Numbered from the stretch's first letter, positions 21,048 to 29,949 are shown. The stretch is DNA of 57,156 nt from Janibacter melonis (GCF_020567375.1 NZ_JAJBZM010000003.1:850735-907890); one strand, 5' to 3'. The notes: a model not told the origin generated them from the letters alone. A program made the numbers and translations.

Positions 21048-22222
21048 TGGGTCGGCGCCTCCGGGTCGAGGCCGACGGCGGCTCGCGCGGCAACCCCGGC
21101 GTGGCCGGGTACGGCGCGCTCGTGCGGGACCGCGCGTCCGGCGCGTTGCTCGTCGAGCTCGCCGCCCCGCTGGGCAAGGCCTCGAACAACGTCGCCGAGT
21201 ACCGCGGGATGATCGCCGGGCTCGAGGCGGTGCTGCGCATCGACCCCTCGGCCGACGTCGAGGTCGCGATGGACTCCAAGCTCGTCGTCGAGCAGATGAG
21301 CGGGCGGTGGAAGATCAAGCACGCCGACATGCGTGCGCTCGCCCTGACCGCCCGTGACCTGCTCGCCGACATCACGCAGGCCGGCGGCTCGGTGCGCTTC
21401 ACCTGGATCCCGCGCGCGCAGAACGGCGACGCCGACGCGCTGTCGAACCGGGGCATGGACGGCGACCACGTCGCCGACTGGCACGACGGCGTCGCGTCCG
21501 AGGACGTCTCGGCGAGCGCGCAGGCGCCCGACGCCGGGGTCGGCCTGTCCCCGGAGGACCTCGAGCCGACGAAGGACACCGACCAGCTGCCCGTGCGCCC
21601 GCCCCGGCGCGAGGGCGAGCCGACCCGCGTCGTCCTCGTGCGGCACGGGGTCACCGACTTCACCCTCGAGGCCCGCCTCGACGGTCGCGGCGGGGCCGAC
21701 CCCGCGCTCGCGCCGAGGGGCCACGAGCAGGCGCAGGCCGCCGCCCGGGGCGTGCGCGCCCTCGTCGGCGACGCCGAGAGCGTCGTCATCAGCTCCTCGC
21801 TGCGGCGGGCCCGTGAGACCGCCGAGCACGTCGCCGACGCGCTCGGCGTCACGCCGGTGCAGGTGGCGGACTGGGACGAGCAGTCCTTCGGCGAGTGGGA
21901 CGGCGCCTCGGTCGGCGAGCTCGTCGCCGCGGACGCCGCGGGCTTCGCCGCGCTGCGCGACGACCCCGCCTTCGCCCCGCCCGGCGGGGAGAGCCACGAG
22001 GAGCTGACGACGCGCGTGCTCGCCGCCTGGGAGGCCGTCGTGGCCCGCGGGGGCACCGTCGTCGTCGTGTGCCACCGCAAGCCGATCCTCGTCGTCCTCG
22101 CGCACGTGCTCGGCATCCCGCACGACCGGATCTGGCGTCTCGCCGGCGCCCCGGGCTCGCTCACCGCCGTCGAGGCCTGGCCCGGCGGCGAGGCCGTCGT
22201 CGCCTTCACCAACCGCACGTAG
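21047..22222 (+). CDS. Bifunctional RNase HI / histidine phosphatase
   Basis: This 391-residue fusion is like Rv2228c. The N-terminal about 140 residues are RNase HI: EADGGSRGNPG (Asp), NNVAEYRG (Glu), AMDSKLV (Asp) and NGDADALSN (Asp) give the DEDD set. An acidic linker (residues about 145-190) leads to a histidine phosphatase domain: VRHGVTD near 200 (catalytic His), SSSLRRARETA, EQSFGEWDG and VVVCHRKP (second His). The phosphatase part resembles CobC/alpha-ribazole phosphatase, whereas the RNase H part removes RNA from RNA-DNA hybrids. Why they are joined is unknown. It overlaps neighbours on both sides by one base. Confidence 0.92.
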   Translation: MGRRLRVEADGGSRGNPGVAGYGALVRDRASGALLVELAAPLGKASNNVAEYRGMIAGLEAVLRIDPSADVEVAMDSKLVVEQMSGRWKIKHADMRALALTARDLLADITQAGGSVRFTWIPRAQNGDADALSNRGMDGDHVADWHDGVASEDVSASAQAPDAGVGLSPEDLEPTKDTDQLPVRPPRREGEPTRVVLVRHGVTDFTLEARLDGRGGADPALAPRGHEQAQAAARGVRALVGDAESVVISSSLRRARETAEHVADALGVTPVQVADWDEQSFGEWDGASVGELVAADAAGFAALRDDPAFAPPGGESHEELTTRVLAAWEAVVARGGTVVVVCHRKPILVVLAHVLGIPHDRIWRLAGAPGSLTAVEAWPGGEAVVAFTNRT

Positions 22223-22785
22223 TGGTCGAGCTCATCGGCGCCGGCGACGTCCCCGGCTGGCTGCAGACCTCCGGGCTCGTCGGGGCCGTGGCCTTCGGGC
22301 TGCTCTCGGCCTTCATCCCGCCGCTCAACGCCGAGGTGTACGCCCTCGCGCTGCCGCTCGTCTTCCCCGAGACCTGGCACTGGCACATCCTGCTCATGAC
22401 CGCCGGCTTCATGGTGGGCAAGGTGAGCCACTACGTCGCCGCCGACCGCGGGATGGCCCTCTTCGCCCGGCGTCGTGCGCGACGGCAGAGTGTCGTGCCC
22501 GATGACGACCCGCAGGGGCGACCCCCGGACGAGGGCTGGACGGCCGTGGTCAAGCGGGTCCTCGCGCGCTGGACGAGCCGGGCCATCGACACCCTGGAGC
22601 GCCCCGTCCTCGGCCCGCTCGTCGTCTTCGTCTCCGGGCTCACCGGGATCCCTCCCTTCGCCGTCATCACGGTGGCCGCCGGTGTGCGTCGCAGCGGCCT
22701 CGTCCGCTTCGCGACCTTCGGCACCCTCGGGTGCCTCGTGCGCTTCCTCGGCACGGCCTTCCTCGTCTCCCGCGCCGCGGGCTGA
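22222..22785 (+). CDS. Small integral membrane protein, VTT/DedA-like
   Basis: This 187-residue protein has about four hydrophobic segments (residues about 15-40, 50-70, 130-150, 160-182). FIPPLNAEVYALAL and GIPPFAVITVAAGVRRSGLVRF resemble the Gly-x-Asn-x-Glu and late glycine/arginine blocks of VTT-domain (YqaA/DedA) proteins, some of which are lipid scramblases or flippases. Between them lies a charged cytoplasmic stretch. The GTG start overlaps the upstream TAG by one base, so it belongs to the nif3 operon. The assignment is by motif resemblance only. Confidence 0.6.
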   Translation: MVELIGAGDVPGWLQTSGLVGAVAFGLLSAFIPPLNAEVYALALPLVFPETWHWHILLMTAGFMVGKVSHYVAADRGMALFARRRARRQSVVPDDDPQGRPPDEGWTAVVKRVLARWTSRAIDTLERPVLGPLVVFVSGLTGIPPFAVITVAAGVRRSGLVRFATFGTLGCLVRFLGTAFLVSRAAG

Positions 22786-22816
22786 CACGCCTCCGCGGGA
22801 CGCCGCGGGGCTGGTC

Positions 22817-22822
22817 TAGGGT
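22817..22822 (+). promoter_or_regulatory. -10 element of the rhodanese gene (leaderless)
   Basis: TAGGGT, 7 bases, then ATG; no Shine-Dalgarno sequence is seen. Confidence 0.45.
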
Positions 22823-22829
22823 GCGCCGC

Positions 22830-23243
22830 ATGACCTACGCCGGTGATGTCACGCCCGAGCAGACCTGGGAGGCGCTGCGCTCCCAGCCCGACGCCGTCCT
22901 CGTCGACGTGCGCACCCGCGCCGAGCTGACCTTCGTCGGCCGGCCCGACCTCGCCGAGCTCGGCCGCCCGCTCGTCGCGGTCGAGTGGACCCGTTTCCCC
23001 GGGGGCGAGCGCAACCCCGACTTCGTCGCCGAGCTCGACCAGCTCGGCGTGCGCCGCGACCAGCCGGTGTACTTCCTGTGCCGCTCCGGGGTGCGCTCCG
23101 TGGCAGCGGCCGACGAGGCCACCGCTGCCGGGTGGGACGAGGCGTACAACATCCTCGACGGCTTCGAGGGCGGCGTCGACGACGCCGGCCGCCGCACCCT
23201 CGCCGGGTGGAAGGTCGCCGGGCTGCCCTGGCGCCAGGACTGA
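22830..23243 (+). CDS. Single-domain rhodanese-like protein
   Basis: This 137-residue single rhodanese domain has AVLVDVRTRAEL near residue 22 and the active-site loop YFLCRSGVRS near residue 88 with catalytic Cys. It ends with YNILDGFEGG and GWKVAGLPW, typical of actinobacterial family members. It transfers sulfane sulfur or supplies sulfur to partners. It sits 3 bases upstream of metZ, a sulfhydrylase of methionine synthesis, which suggests a shared transcript and a sulfur-related role. Confidence 0.88.
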   Translation: MTYAGDVTPEQTWEALRSQPDAVLVDVRTRAELTFVGRPDLAELGRPLVAVEWTRFPGGERNPDFVAELDQLGVRRDQPVYFLCRSGVRSVAAADEATAAGWDEAYNILDGFEGGVDDAGRRTLAGWKVAGLPWRQD

Positions 23244-23246
23244 CCC

Positions 23247-24473
23247 GTGACGCACGACCTCGGCCCCGGCAACCCCCAGCCCTACCTCGACCCCGCCGGT
23301 CTCGACCCGCGCACGCTCTCCGTGCGCGGTGGTCAGGCCCGCAGCGCCTTCGACGAGACCGCCGAGGCGATGTACCTCACCTCCGGCTTCGTGTACGGCT
23401 CGGCCCGAGAGGCCGAGGCCGCCTTCTCCGGCGAGCGCAGCAAGTTCGTCTACTCGCGCTACGGCAACCCGACCGTCGCGATGTTCGAGGAGCGACTGCG
23501 GCTCCTCGAGGGAGCCCCCGCCTGCTACGCGACCGGGTCGGGCATGGGCGCGGTCTTCACCGCCCTGGGCGCGCTGCTCGGCGCCGGTGACCGGGTCGTC
23601 GCCTCTCGTGGGCTCTTCGGCTCGTGCTTCGTCATCCTCGACGAGATCCTCCCGCGCTGGGGCGTCGAGACCGTCTTCGTCGACGGGCCCGACCTCGAGC
23701 AGTGGCGCGAGGCCCTGGCCCAGCCGACGACCGCCGTCTTCTTCGAGACGCCGAGCAACCCGATGCAAGAGCTCGTCGACATCGAGGCCGTGTGCGAGCT
23801 CGCCCACGCCGCGGGGGCCCAGGTCGTCGTCGACAACGTCTTCGGCACCCCCGTCTTCTCCCGCCCGCTCGACCACGGCGCCGACGTCGTCGTGTACTCG
23901 GCGACGAAGCACATCGACGGGCAGGGCCGGGTGCTCGGCGGCGCGATCCTCGGGCCGCAGGAGTACATCCACGGGCCCGTCGAGCAGCTCGTGCGGCACA
24001 CCGGCCCGAGCCTGTCGCCCTTCAACGCCTGGGTGCTGCTCAAGGGCCTGGAGACGATGGACCTGCGGGTGCGCGCGATGGCAGCCTCCGCCCTCGCCGT
24101 CGCGGAGCACCTCGACGCGCACCCCGGTGTCGTCTCGACCGTCTACCCCTGGCTGCCCTCGCACCCCCAGCACGACCTCGCCCGCCGGCAGATGAGCGGG
24201 GGCGGCACGGTGGTGACCTTCGAGATCGGCGGGGGAAAGGACGACGCCTTCGCCGTCATGGACGCGCTGCGGCTCGTCGACATCTCCAACAACCTCGGCG
24301 ACAGCAAGTCGCTCATCACCCATCCCGCGACGACCACGCACCGCCGGATGGGGGAGGAGGCGCGCGCCGCGATCGGCATCACCGACGGGACCCTGCGGGT
24401 CTCGATCGGGCTAGAGGCGAGCGCCGACCTCGTGGCCGACCTCGACCAGGCACTGCGCAGCACGCTGACCTGA
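23247..24473 (+). CDS. metZ: O-succinylhomoserine (or O-acetylhomoserine) sulfhydrylase
   Basis: This 408-residue PLP enzyme of the Cys/Met metabolism family makes homocysteine from sulfide and activated homoserine. The PLP lysine lies in SATKHIDGQGR near residue 220; YSRYGNPT near 71, GSGMGAV and the late SLGDSKSLITHPATTTH-like block (here DSKSLITHPATTTHRRM) are in place. The HIDGQGR after the lysine is characteristic of MetZ rather than MetB/MetC. The start is GTG three bases after the rhodanese stop. The acyl group (succinyl or acetyl) cannot be decided from the sequence alone. Confidence 0.9.
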   Translation: MTHDLGPGNPQPYLDPAGLDPRTLSVRGGQARSAFDETAEAMYLTSGFVYGSAREAEAAFSGERSKFVYSRYGNPTVAMFEERLRLLEGAPACYATGSGMGAVFTALGALLGAGDRVVASRGLFGSCFVILDEILPRWGVETVFVDGPDLEQWREALAQPTTAVFFETPSNPMQELVDIEAVCELAHAAGAQVVVDNVFGTPVFSRPLDHGADVVVYSATKHIDGQGRVLGGAILGPQEYIHGPVEQLVRHTGPSLSPFNAWVLLKGLETMDLRVRAMAASALAVAEHLDAHPGVVSTVYPWLPSHPQHDLARRQMSGGGTVVTFEIGGGKDDAFAVMDALRLVDISNNLGDSKSLITHPATTTHRRMGEEARAAIGITDGTLRVSIGLEASADLVADLDQALRSTLT

Positions 24474-24485
24474 GCGGACCCGCCC

Positions 24486-24491
24486 TAGGGT
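24486..24491 (+). promoter_or_regulatory. -10 element of the RNB exonuclease gene (leaderless)
   Basis: TAGGGT, 7 bases, then ATG. The stretch AGGGTGAG could also serve as a weak ribosome site. Confidence 0.4.
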
Positions 24492-24498
24492 GAGCCAC

Positions 24499-25944
24499 AT
24501 GGGTACCCACCGCGTCCTCGGCCTGCGCGACCGCTCGACGGGGGAGCCCGATCCCGACCTCGTGGCCCGCTTCGCGGCGATCCGCACCGAGCTCGAGGTG
24601 CCCGAGGACTTCCCGCCCGAGGCGGTCGCCGAGGCGCAGCGCGTCGCGGAGCGGCCGCGGTCTCTGCCCGGGCGCGACGAGACCGCGCTGCCGCTGCTGA
24701 CGATCGACCCTCCCGGCTCGATGGACCTCGACCAGGCGATGCACCTCGAGCGCGAGGGCCAGGGCTACCGCGTGCGCTACGCGATCGCGCACCTCGTCTC
24801 CTTCGTCGAGCCCGGTGGCGCGATCGACGCCGAGGCACGGCGCCGGGGCCAGACGATCTACGCCCCGGACGAGCGGGTGCCGCTGCACCCGCCGGTGCTC
24901 TCCGAGGGGGCTGCCAGCCTGCTGCCCGGTCAGGCCACGCCGGCCTACCTGTGGGACATGCGCCTCGACGAGACCGGCGAGGTCACCGCCGTCGAGCTCT
25001 ACCCCGCGATGGTCCGCTCGGCCGACCGCCTCGACTACGAGCACGCCCAGGAGCAGCTCGAGACGGCCGAGCCCGACGAGCGCCTCGTCCTGCTGCGCGA
25101 GGTGGGGGAGCTCCGGATCGCCCTCGAGCAGGCCCGCGGCGGGGCCACCCTGCCCATGCCCGAGCAGGAGGTGGAGCGCGCCGAGGACGGCTCGTACACC
25201 CTCCAGCTGCGCCCGCTCCTCGCCATCGAGGACTGGAACGCGCAGATCTCGCTGATGACCGGCATGTGCGCCGCCCGGCTCATGCTCGACGCCCGGGTCG
25301 GGATCCTGCGCACGATGCCCCCGCCGGACGAGCGCGCGCTGCGTCGTCTGCGCGCCGCCGCCCGGGCGCTCGGCGTGCAGTGGCGCGACGACGTGCCCCA
25401 CGGCGAGATGCTGCGCTCGCTGGACCGCACGGACGGGCGCCATCTCGCGCTCATCCACGAGGCCACATCGCTCTTCCGCGGGGCGGGGTACACCGCCTTC
25501 GACGGCGAGCTGCCCGAGCACACGGAGCAGTCGGCCATCGCCGCGCCCTACGCGCACGTCACCGCGCCGCTGCGCCGGCTCGTCGACCGCTTCGGCCTCG
25601 CCGTGTGCGCCGCGGTGAGCGCCGGCGAGGAGGTGCCGGCCTGGGCCCGCGCCGCGCTCCCGCAGCTGCCGGAGGTCATGGCGGCCTCTGACCGCCTCGC
25701 CGGCGCCGTCGAGCGCGCGAGCACCGACGCCGTCGAGGCCGCCGTGCTGCGCGGACGGGTGGGAGAGGAGCTCACGGGCGTCGTCGTCGAGGTCGACGAG
25801 GACAAGGAGCGCGTCGAGCTCCAGCTGAGCGAGCCCCCGGCGATCGCCCGGGCCTCCGGCCGCGCCGAGCTCGGCTCGCAGGTGACCGTGCGGGTCGTCG
25901 CTGCCGACGTCGCTGCCGGCACCGTCGACCTCGTCGTCGTCTGA
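24499..25944 (+). CDS. RNB-domain 3'-5' exoribonuclease
   Basis: This 481-residue protein has the RNase II/R catalytic domain: IDPPGSMDLDQAMH near residue 70 with the metal-binding Asp cluster, YAIAHLVSFVEPG, and YAHVTAPLRRLVDRF near 355 (the conserved SPIRRYxD block, altered to APLRRLVDRF). It is shorter than RNase R (about 750) and lacks clear N-terminal cold-shock domains. A compact C-terminal segment rich in Val/Glu (residues 415-481) may be an S1-like remnant. It is a typical actinobacterial short RNB protein. It is followed by the palindromic repeat and rnpB. Confidence 0.85.
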   Translation: MGTHRVLGLRDRSTGEPDPDLVARFAAIRTELEVPEDFPPEAVAEAQRVAERPRSLPGRDETALPLLTIDPPGSMDLDQAMHLEREGQGYRVRYAIAHLVSFVEPGGAIDAEARRRGQTIYAPDERVPLHPPVLSEGAASLLPGQATPAYLWDMRLDETGEVTAVELYPAMVRSADRLDYEHAQEQLETAEPDERLVLLREVGELRIALEQARGGATLPMPEQEVERAEDGSYTLQLRPLLAIEDWNAQISLMTGMCAARLMLDARVGILRTMPPPDERALRRLRAAARALGVQWRDDVPHGEMLRSLDRTDGRHLALIHEATSLFRGAGYTAFDGELPEHTEQSAIAAPYAHVTAPLRRLVDRFGLAVCAAVSAGEEVPAWARAALPQLPEVMAASDRLAGAVERASTDAVEAAVLRGRVGEELTGVVVEVDEDKERVELQLSEPPAIARASGRAELGSQVTVRVVAADVAAGTVDLVVV

Positions 25945-25975
25945 CCCCCTTCGCCTTCGCCTCCCCGGTCGTCCC

Positions 25976-26062
25976 AGCTTTCCCGCCCTGGGGCGGGAAA
26001 GCTCGACCTCGGGAAGGGACATTGCCTTCCCGAGGTCGAAGGTTCCTTCCCGAGGTCGTGAC
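25976..26062 (-). repeat. Bipartite palindromic repeat, copy 2 (inverted)
   Basis: The reverse complement of copy 1 (145-227) with few differences. AGCTTTCCCGCCC/GGGCGGGAAAGCT is at 25976-25988 and 25991-26003, then CGACCTCGGGAAGG/CCTTCCCGAGGTCG is at 26004-26017 and 26025-26038, then a third half CCTTCCCGAGGTCG up to 26058. It lies 31 bases after the exonuclease stop and 43 bases before rnpB. The orientation relative to the upstream gene is as in copy 1. Confidence 0.8.
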
Positions 26063-26105
26063 CGGTGGCGAAGGGGGAGCAGCCAGGAGCCGTATGCTGT
26101 CCCGC

Positions 26106-26467
26106 GGATGAGTCAGCCGGGCGGCCGCGGCAGCGATGTCGAGGAAAGTCCGGGCTCCGCAGGGCGAGGTGGTGGCTAACGGCCACCCGGGGTGACCCGC
26201 GGGACAGTGCCACAGAGAGAAGACCGCCGGTGCTCGCACCGGTAAGGGTGAAAGGGTGGTGTAAGAGACCACCAGCGGGCCGGGTGACCGGTCCGGCTAG
26301 GTAAACCCCACCTGGAGCAAGTCCAGACAGTGCGCGCCCGAGGGCTGCCCGCCCGAGCGCACGGGTAGGACGCGACGAGGTCGTCGGTGACGACGGCCCC
26401 AGATGGATGGCCGCCCATCCGCCCCTCGGGGCGGTGGACAGAACCCGGCTTACAGGCTGACTCATCC
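26106..26467 (+). ncRNA. rnpB: RNase P RNA (class A)
   Basis: This is the catalytic RNA that removes tRNA 5' leaders. The ends pair: GGATGAGTCAGCC (26106 onwards) with GGCTGACTCATCC (ending 26467), the P1 helix. Universal blocks are present: GAGGAAAGTCCGGGCTC near 26140, ACAGAGAGAAGACCGCC (here CCACAGAGAGAAGAC) near 26212, GGGTGAAAGGGTGGTGTAAG near 26247, GGTAAACCCC near 26302 and AGAACCCGGCTTACAGG near 26440. Length about 362, typical of actinobacteria. The exact ends may be off by a few bases. CCCCTTCGGGG follows directly. Confidence 0.96.
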
Positions 26468-26553
26468 CCCTTCGGGGTCGGCCGCACCTGGCCTCTCGCA
26501 GAAGTCTGGACAGGTCTTTGCCAGCCCCGCCGCCGAGCGGCTTCTCTGTCCCC

Positions 26554-26649
26554 ATGACCTTCGGACTCGCGATCGCCGTGCTGCCTCTCGTCGTCGTCAT
26601 GGGTGCCTGCGTCTCGGTGCTCATGGGCAAGACCCCGATGGGTCGCTGA
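26554..26649 (+). CDS. Possible 31-residue hydrophobic peptide
   Basis: An ATG-started frame encodes one hydrophobic segment (AIAVLPLVVVMGACVSVLMG) with a Lys/Arg-containing C-terminus, a plausible single-pass membrane microprotein. There is no ribosome-binding sequence or clear -10 element near it, and no homology is known to me. It is listed because it fills the gap after rnpB; it may be spurious. Confidence 0.22.
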   Translation: MTFGLAIAVLPLVVVMGACVSVLMGKTPMGR

Positions 26650-26657
26650 CCGATCAC

Positions 26658-26688
26658 CCATCGGCGTCACCGCGCCGACCACCGATGG
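26658..26688 (-). terminator. Possible terminator of the permease gene
   Basis: CCATCGG (26658-26664) pairs with CCGATGG (26682-26688), with further GC pairing inside; it lies 19 bases past the permease stop. The stem is imperfect. Confidence 0.3.
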
Positions 26689-26706
26689 ACCGGGCCCGGC
26701 CCGCGC

Positions 26707-27975
26707 TCAGCCCGCGTCGGGCACGTCGTGCCGGGCCACGTGCCGGAACCACCCGACCGCCGCACCGACGGCGAGCACGGCCGCCCCGACGACGACGCTC
26801 TGCACCGGCAGGCACAGCGCGACGACGACGCAGCCGACGAGCCCGACGACCGGGACGACCCGCAGGGCCGCCGAGCCCGGGAGGGTCAGCGCGCTGGCGT
26901 TGGCGATCGCGTAGTAGGTGAGCACGCACACGCTGGAGAAGCCGATGACCGCCCGCACGTCGAAGAGGACGACGAGCAGCAGCACGACGACGGCCACGGT
27001 GGTCTCCGCCCGGGCGGGGACCCCCTTCGCGTCGACGAGCGCCAGCCCACGGGGCAGGTGGTGGTCGCGCGCCATCGCGAGCACGGTGCGCGAGACACCC
27101 AGGAGGAGCGCGAGGAGGGCTCCGCCGGCGGCGACACCGGCGACGACGCGCATCACCGGGCCCAGCCACGGCAGACCGGAGATCTCGGCGGCCTCGGCGA
27201 CGGGGGAGACCCGCGCGCTGAGCCAGTCGGGCCCGACGGTGAAGAGGAAGGCCGAGGCGACGAGCAGGTAGACGACCGTCACGACGCCCAGCGACAGGGC
27301 GATCGCCCGGGGGAGCGTGCGCTCGGGGTCGCGCACCTCCTCGCCGAGGGTGGCGACCCGGGCGTACCCGGCCATCGCGAAGAAGAGGAATCCCGCGCCC
27401 TGGACCGCCCCGAGCAGCCCCGGCTCGCTCTCGCGGGCGGGCAGGTCGGACAGGATCGCCGGGGGCGAGGCGAGCATGACGGCGACGAAGCCGAGCAGCG
27501 CGACGAGCACGAGCGCGACGACCGCTGACGCGACCCTCGCGCTGCGCTGCACGCCGGCGAGGTTGAGCGCCAGCACCGCGAGGACGACGAGGACGGCGAG
27601 CACGGCCTGCTGGTCGGGCATGAGGTACGCGCCCACGGTGAGGGCCATCGCCGCGCAGGACGCCGTCTTGCCGGTGATGAAGGCCCACCCGGCCAGGTGC
27701 CCCCACGGCACCCCGAGACGCTCTCGGCCGTAGACGTAGGCGCCGCCGGACGTCGGGTAGCGCGCGGCGAGCCGAGCACTGCTGTGGGCGTTCGCCCCGG
27801 CGACGAGGACCGCGATCGCCAGCGCGACGAGGAGCAGGTCCCCGGCCGCGCGGGCCGCCGGCGCGAAGGCGACGAAGACCCCTGCGCCGAGCATCGCGGC
27901 GAGCCCGACGACGACCGCGTCGCCGAGCCCGAGGCTGCGCCTCAGCGTCTGGTCGTGACCTCCGGTGGCTGCCAT
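26707..27975 (-). CDS. APC-family amino acid permease
   Basis: This 422-residue protein has about 12 hydrophobic helices. The N-terminal signature GLAAMLGAGVFVAFAPAA (APC helix 1 with the Gly-Ala-Gly unwound region), the block ARYPTSGGAYVYGRERLG and the middle FFAMAGYARVATLGEEVRDPERTLPRAI are typical of the amino acid-polyamine-organocation superfamily. Substrate unknown. It lies 43 bases downstream of ppgK on the same strand and may be cotranscribed with map-ppgK, although no functional link is apparent. Confidence 0.87.
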   Translation of the reverse strand: MAATGGHDQTLRRSLGLGDAVVVGLAAMLGAGVFVAFAPAARAAGDLLLVALAIAVLVAGANAHSSARLAARYPTSGGAYVYGRERLGVPWGHLAGWAFITGKTASCAAMALTVGAYLMPDQQAVLAVLVVLAVLALNLAGVQRSARVASAVVALVLVALLGFVAVMLASPPAILSDLPARESEPGLLGAVQGAGFLFFAMAGYARVATLGEEVRDPERTLPRAIALSLGVVTVVYLLVASAFLFTVGPDWLSARVSPVAEAAEISGLPWLGPVMRVVAGVAAGGALLALLLGVSRTVLAMARDHHLPRGLALVDAKGVPARAETTVAVVVLLLVVLFDVRAVIGFSSVCVLTYYAIANASALTLPGSAALRVVPVVGLVGCVVVALCLPVQSVVVGAAVLAVGAAVGWFRHVARHDVPDAG

Positions 27976-28018
27976 GGCTGCTCGAGGTGCCGTGCCCCTC
28001 GGGGGGACGACGGCGGCC

Positions 28019-28771
28019 TCAGGCGTTCGCCGCCAGGTAGGCCGCGCCGATGATGCCGGCCTTGTTGCGCAGCTTCGCCGGGACGATCTCGGTGCGGATC
28101 TCGAGGAGCGGCAGGAAGTGGTCGGCGTGCTTGCTCACGCCACCGCCGACGACGAAGAGGTCGGGCCACAGCAGGTCCTCGACGACGCGGTAGTAGCGGG
28201 TGAGGCGCTGGGCCCACTGCTCCCAGTCGAGGTCCTCGCGCTCGCGGGCGCTGTCGGCGGCGCGGGTCTCCGCGTCGTGCCCGTCGATCTCGAGGTGGCC
28301 GAGCTCGGAGTTGGGCATGAGCTGCCCGTCGAGGAGCACGGCCGAGCCGATGCCGGTGCCGAGCGTCGTGAGCACGACGAGCCCGTCGTGCTTGCGCGCC
28401 GCGCCGAAGTGCCGCTCGGCGACCCCGGCCGCGTCGGCGTCGTTGACGATGACGACGTCGCGCCCCAGCCGCTTCTCGAAGAGCGCCTCGGCGTCGACGT
28501 CCACCCACGAGGGGTCGATGTTCGCGGCGCTGCGCGCGACGCCGTGGGTGACGACCGCGGGCAGCGTGATGCCGACCGCCGCGTCCTTCTTCAGCCCGAA
28601 CTGGGAGACGATCTCGGCGACGACGTCGCACACCGCGTCGGGTGTCGCGACGTCGGGCGTCGGGATGCGCAGACGGTCGTCGGCGAAGGCGCCCTTGCGC
28701 AGGTCGACGGGGGCTCCCTTGATGCCGGAGCCGCCGACGTCGATGCCGAGGGCGGTGCTCGTCGTGGCCAT
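28019..28771 (-). CDS. ppgK: Polyphosphate glucokinase
   Basis: This 250-residue ROK-family kinase phosphorylates glucose with polyphosphate or ATP. The ATP/phosphate loop [16 protein letters not shown] is at the N-terminus; [11 protein letters not shown] near residue 110 contains the catalytic Asp; [15 protein letters not shown] near 138 and the [10 protein letters not shown] motif (replacing the zinc-binding region of other ROK kinases) are characteristic of PPGK. Polyphosphate use is typical for actinobacterial homologues. It is 31 bases downstream of map. Confidence 0.93.
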   Translation of the reverse strand: MATTSTALGIDVGGSGIKGAPVDLRKGAFADDRLRIPTPDVATPDAVCDVVAEIVSQFGLKKDAAVGITLPAVVTHGVARSAANIDPSWVDVDAEALFEKRLGRDVVIVNDADAAGVAERHFGAARKHDGLVVLTTLGTGIGSAVLLDGQLMPNSELGHLEIDGHDAETRAADSAREREDLDWEQWAQRLTRYYRVVEDLLWPDLFVVGGGVSKHADHFLPLLEIRTEIVPAKLRNKAGIIGAAYLAANA

Positions 28772-28802
28772 GTGATCTCGCTTCTCGTGCGCGGTCAGGG
28801 GG

Positions 28803-29681
28803 TCAGGGCAGGGTGAGGATCTCGGGGCCGTCCTCGGTGATGAGGACGGTGTGCTCGAACTGCGCCGAGCGGCGCAGGTCCTTCGTCGCGACGGTCCAGC
28901 CGTCCTCCCACATCGTCCACTCGTGGGTGCCGAGGTTGAGCATCGGCTCGACGGTGAAGGTCATGCCGGGCTCGATGACGGTGTCGTAGCCGGGGGCCGC
29001 GTCGTAGTTCGGGATGACGAGACCGGAGTGGAAGGCGCTGCCGATGCCATGACCGGTGAAGTCGCGCACGACGCCGTAGCCGAAGCGGGCCGCGTACTTC
29101 TCGATGACCCGGCCGATGATGTTGACCTGACGGCCGGGCACGGCCGCGCGGATGCCGCGCATCATCGCCTCGTGGGTGCGCTCGACGAGCAGGCGCGACT
29201 CCTCGTCGACCTCGCCGACGAGATAGGTCGCGTCGGTGTCGCCGTGGACGCCGTCGAGGTAGGCCGTGATGTCGATGTTGACGACGTCGCCGTCCTGGAG
29301 CGGGCGGTCGTCGGGGATGCCGTGACAGACAACCTCGTTGACCGAGGTGCACAGCGACTTCGGGAAGCCGCGGTAGCCGAGGGTCGAGGGGTAGGCGCCG
29401 TGGTCGAGGAGGTACTCGTGGCCGACGCGGTCGATCTCGTCGGTTGTCACGCCCGGGGCGATGACCTCGGCGGCGGCGGCCATGGCGCGCGCGGCGAGCC
29501 GGCCGGCCACGCGCATCCGCTCGATCGTCTCGGCGTCCTTGACCTCGGGGCCGGTGTACGGCTGGGGCGCGGGGCGGTCGACGTACTCGGGACGGGCGAT
29601 CGAGGCCGGGACGGGTCGGCGGGGCGAGACCGTGCCGGGTCGGACGGGCGCGGCGGGGCTGGCAGGTGCTGCTCCGGGCAT
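28803..29681 (-). CDS. map: Methionine aminopeptidase
   Basis: This 292-residue enzyme removes the initiator methionine from new proteins. The five metal ligands are seen: Asp and Asp in [16 protein letters not shown], His in [11 protein letters not shown], Glu in FTVEPML, and Glu in AQFEHTVLI, with substrate His in VVCHGIP. A Pro/Ala-rich N-terminal extension of about 45 residues marks the MetAP-Ib subtype common in actinobacteria (like MapB). I chose ATG 29681 because TAGACT lies 7 bases upstream (leaderless); an ATG six codons earlier would fall within that promoter element. Confidence 0.94.
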   Translation of the reverse strand: MPGAAPASPAAPVRPGTVSPRRPVPASIARPEYVDRPAPQPYTGPEVKDAETIERMRVAGRLAARAMAAAAEVIAPGVTTDEIDRVGHEYLLDHGAYPSTLGYRGFPKSLCTSVNEVVCHGIPDDRPLQDGDVVNIDITAYLDGVHGDTDATYLVGEVDEESRLLVERTHEAMMRGIRAAVPGRQVNIIGRVIEKYAARFGYGVVRDFTGHGIGSAFHSGLVIPNYDAAPGYDTVIEPGMTFTVEPMLNLGTHEWTMWEDGWTVATKDLRRSAQFEHTVLITEDGPEILTLP

Positions 29682-29688
29682 ACGGTGG

Positions 29689-29694
29689 AGTCTA
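29689..29694 (-). promoter_or_regulatory. -10 element of map (leaderless)
   Basis: TAGACT, 7 bases, ATG: identical hexamer and spacing to pheS at 53420. Confidence 0.5.
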
Positions 29695-29752
29695 GGCATC
29701 TCGTCGGCGACGCAACGGCGAGGCCGCCATGTCTGCGCAGAAGGAGCTGTCG

Positions 29753-29932
29753 ATGACCTACTGGTACAACATCGAGTCCGGCCAGGTGGAGCCCGACGAG
29801 AGCAAGTCCGCGGGTGAGAACCTCATGGGCCCGTACGACACCGAGGAGCAGGCCCGCAACGCCCTCGCCTCGGCCGCCGAGCGCACCGCGCAGTGGGACC
29901 AGGAGGACGAGGAGTACGAGGAGGGCCGCTGA
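29753..29932 (+). CDS. Conserved small acidic protein, 59 residues
   Basis: The product begins [18 protein letters not shown] and has [16 protein letters not shown] in the middle, then an acidic tail ending DEEYEEGR. The tryptophan/tyrosine-rich start and the GPYxTxEEA stretch recall small actinobacterial proteins that look like half of a SPOR-type fold; no function is known. The ATG has AAGGAG six bases upstream, which sets the start (an upstream ATG is less good). It is divergent from map and followed by a strong terminator. Confidence 0.75.
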   Translation: MTYWYNIESGQVEPDESKSAGENLMGPYDTEEQARNALASAAERTAQWDQEDEEYEEGR

Positions 29933-29949
29933 GGCCCGTCTCGTGCCGT

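Noticed and set aside
26160-26460. Open frames across rnpB
   Set aside because: The sequence folds as RNase P RNA with conserved blocks, so coding frames there are chance.
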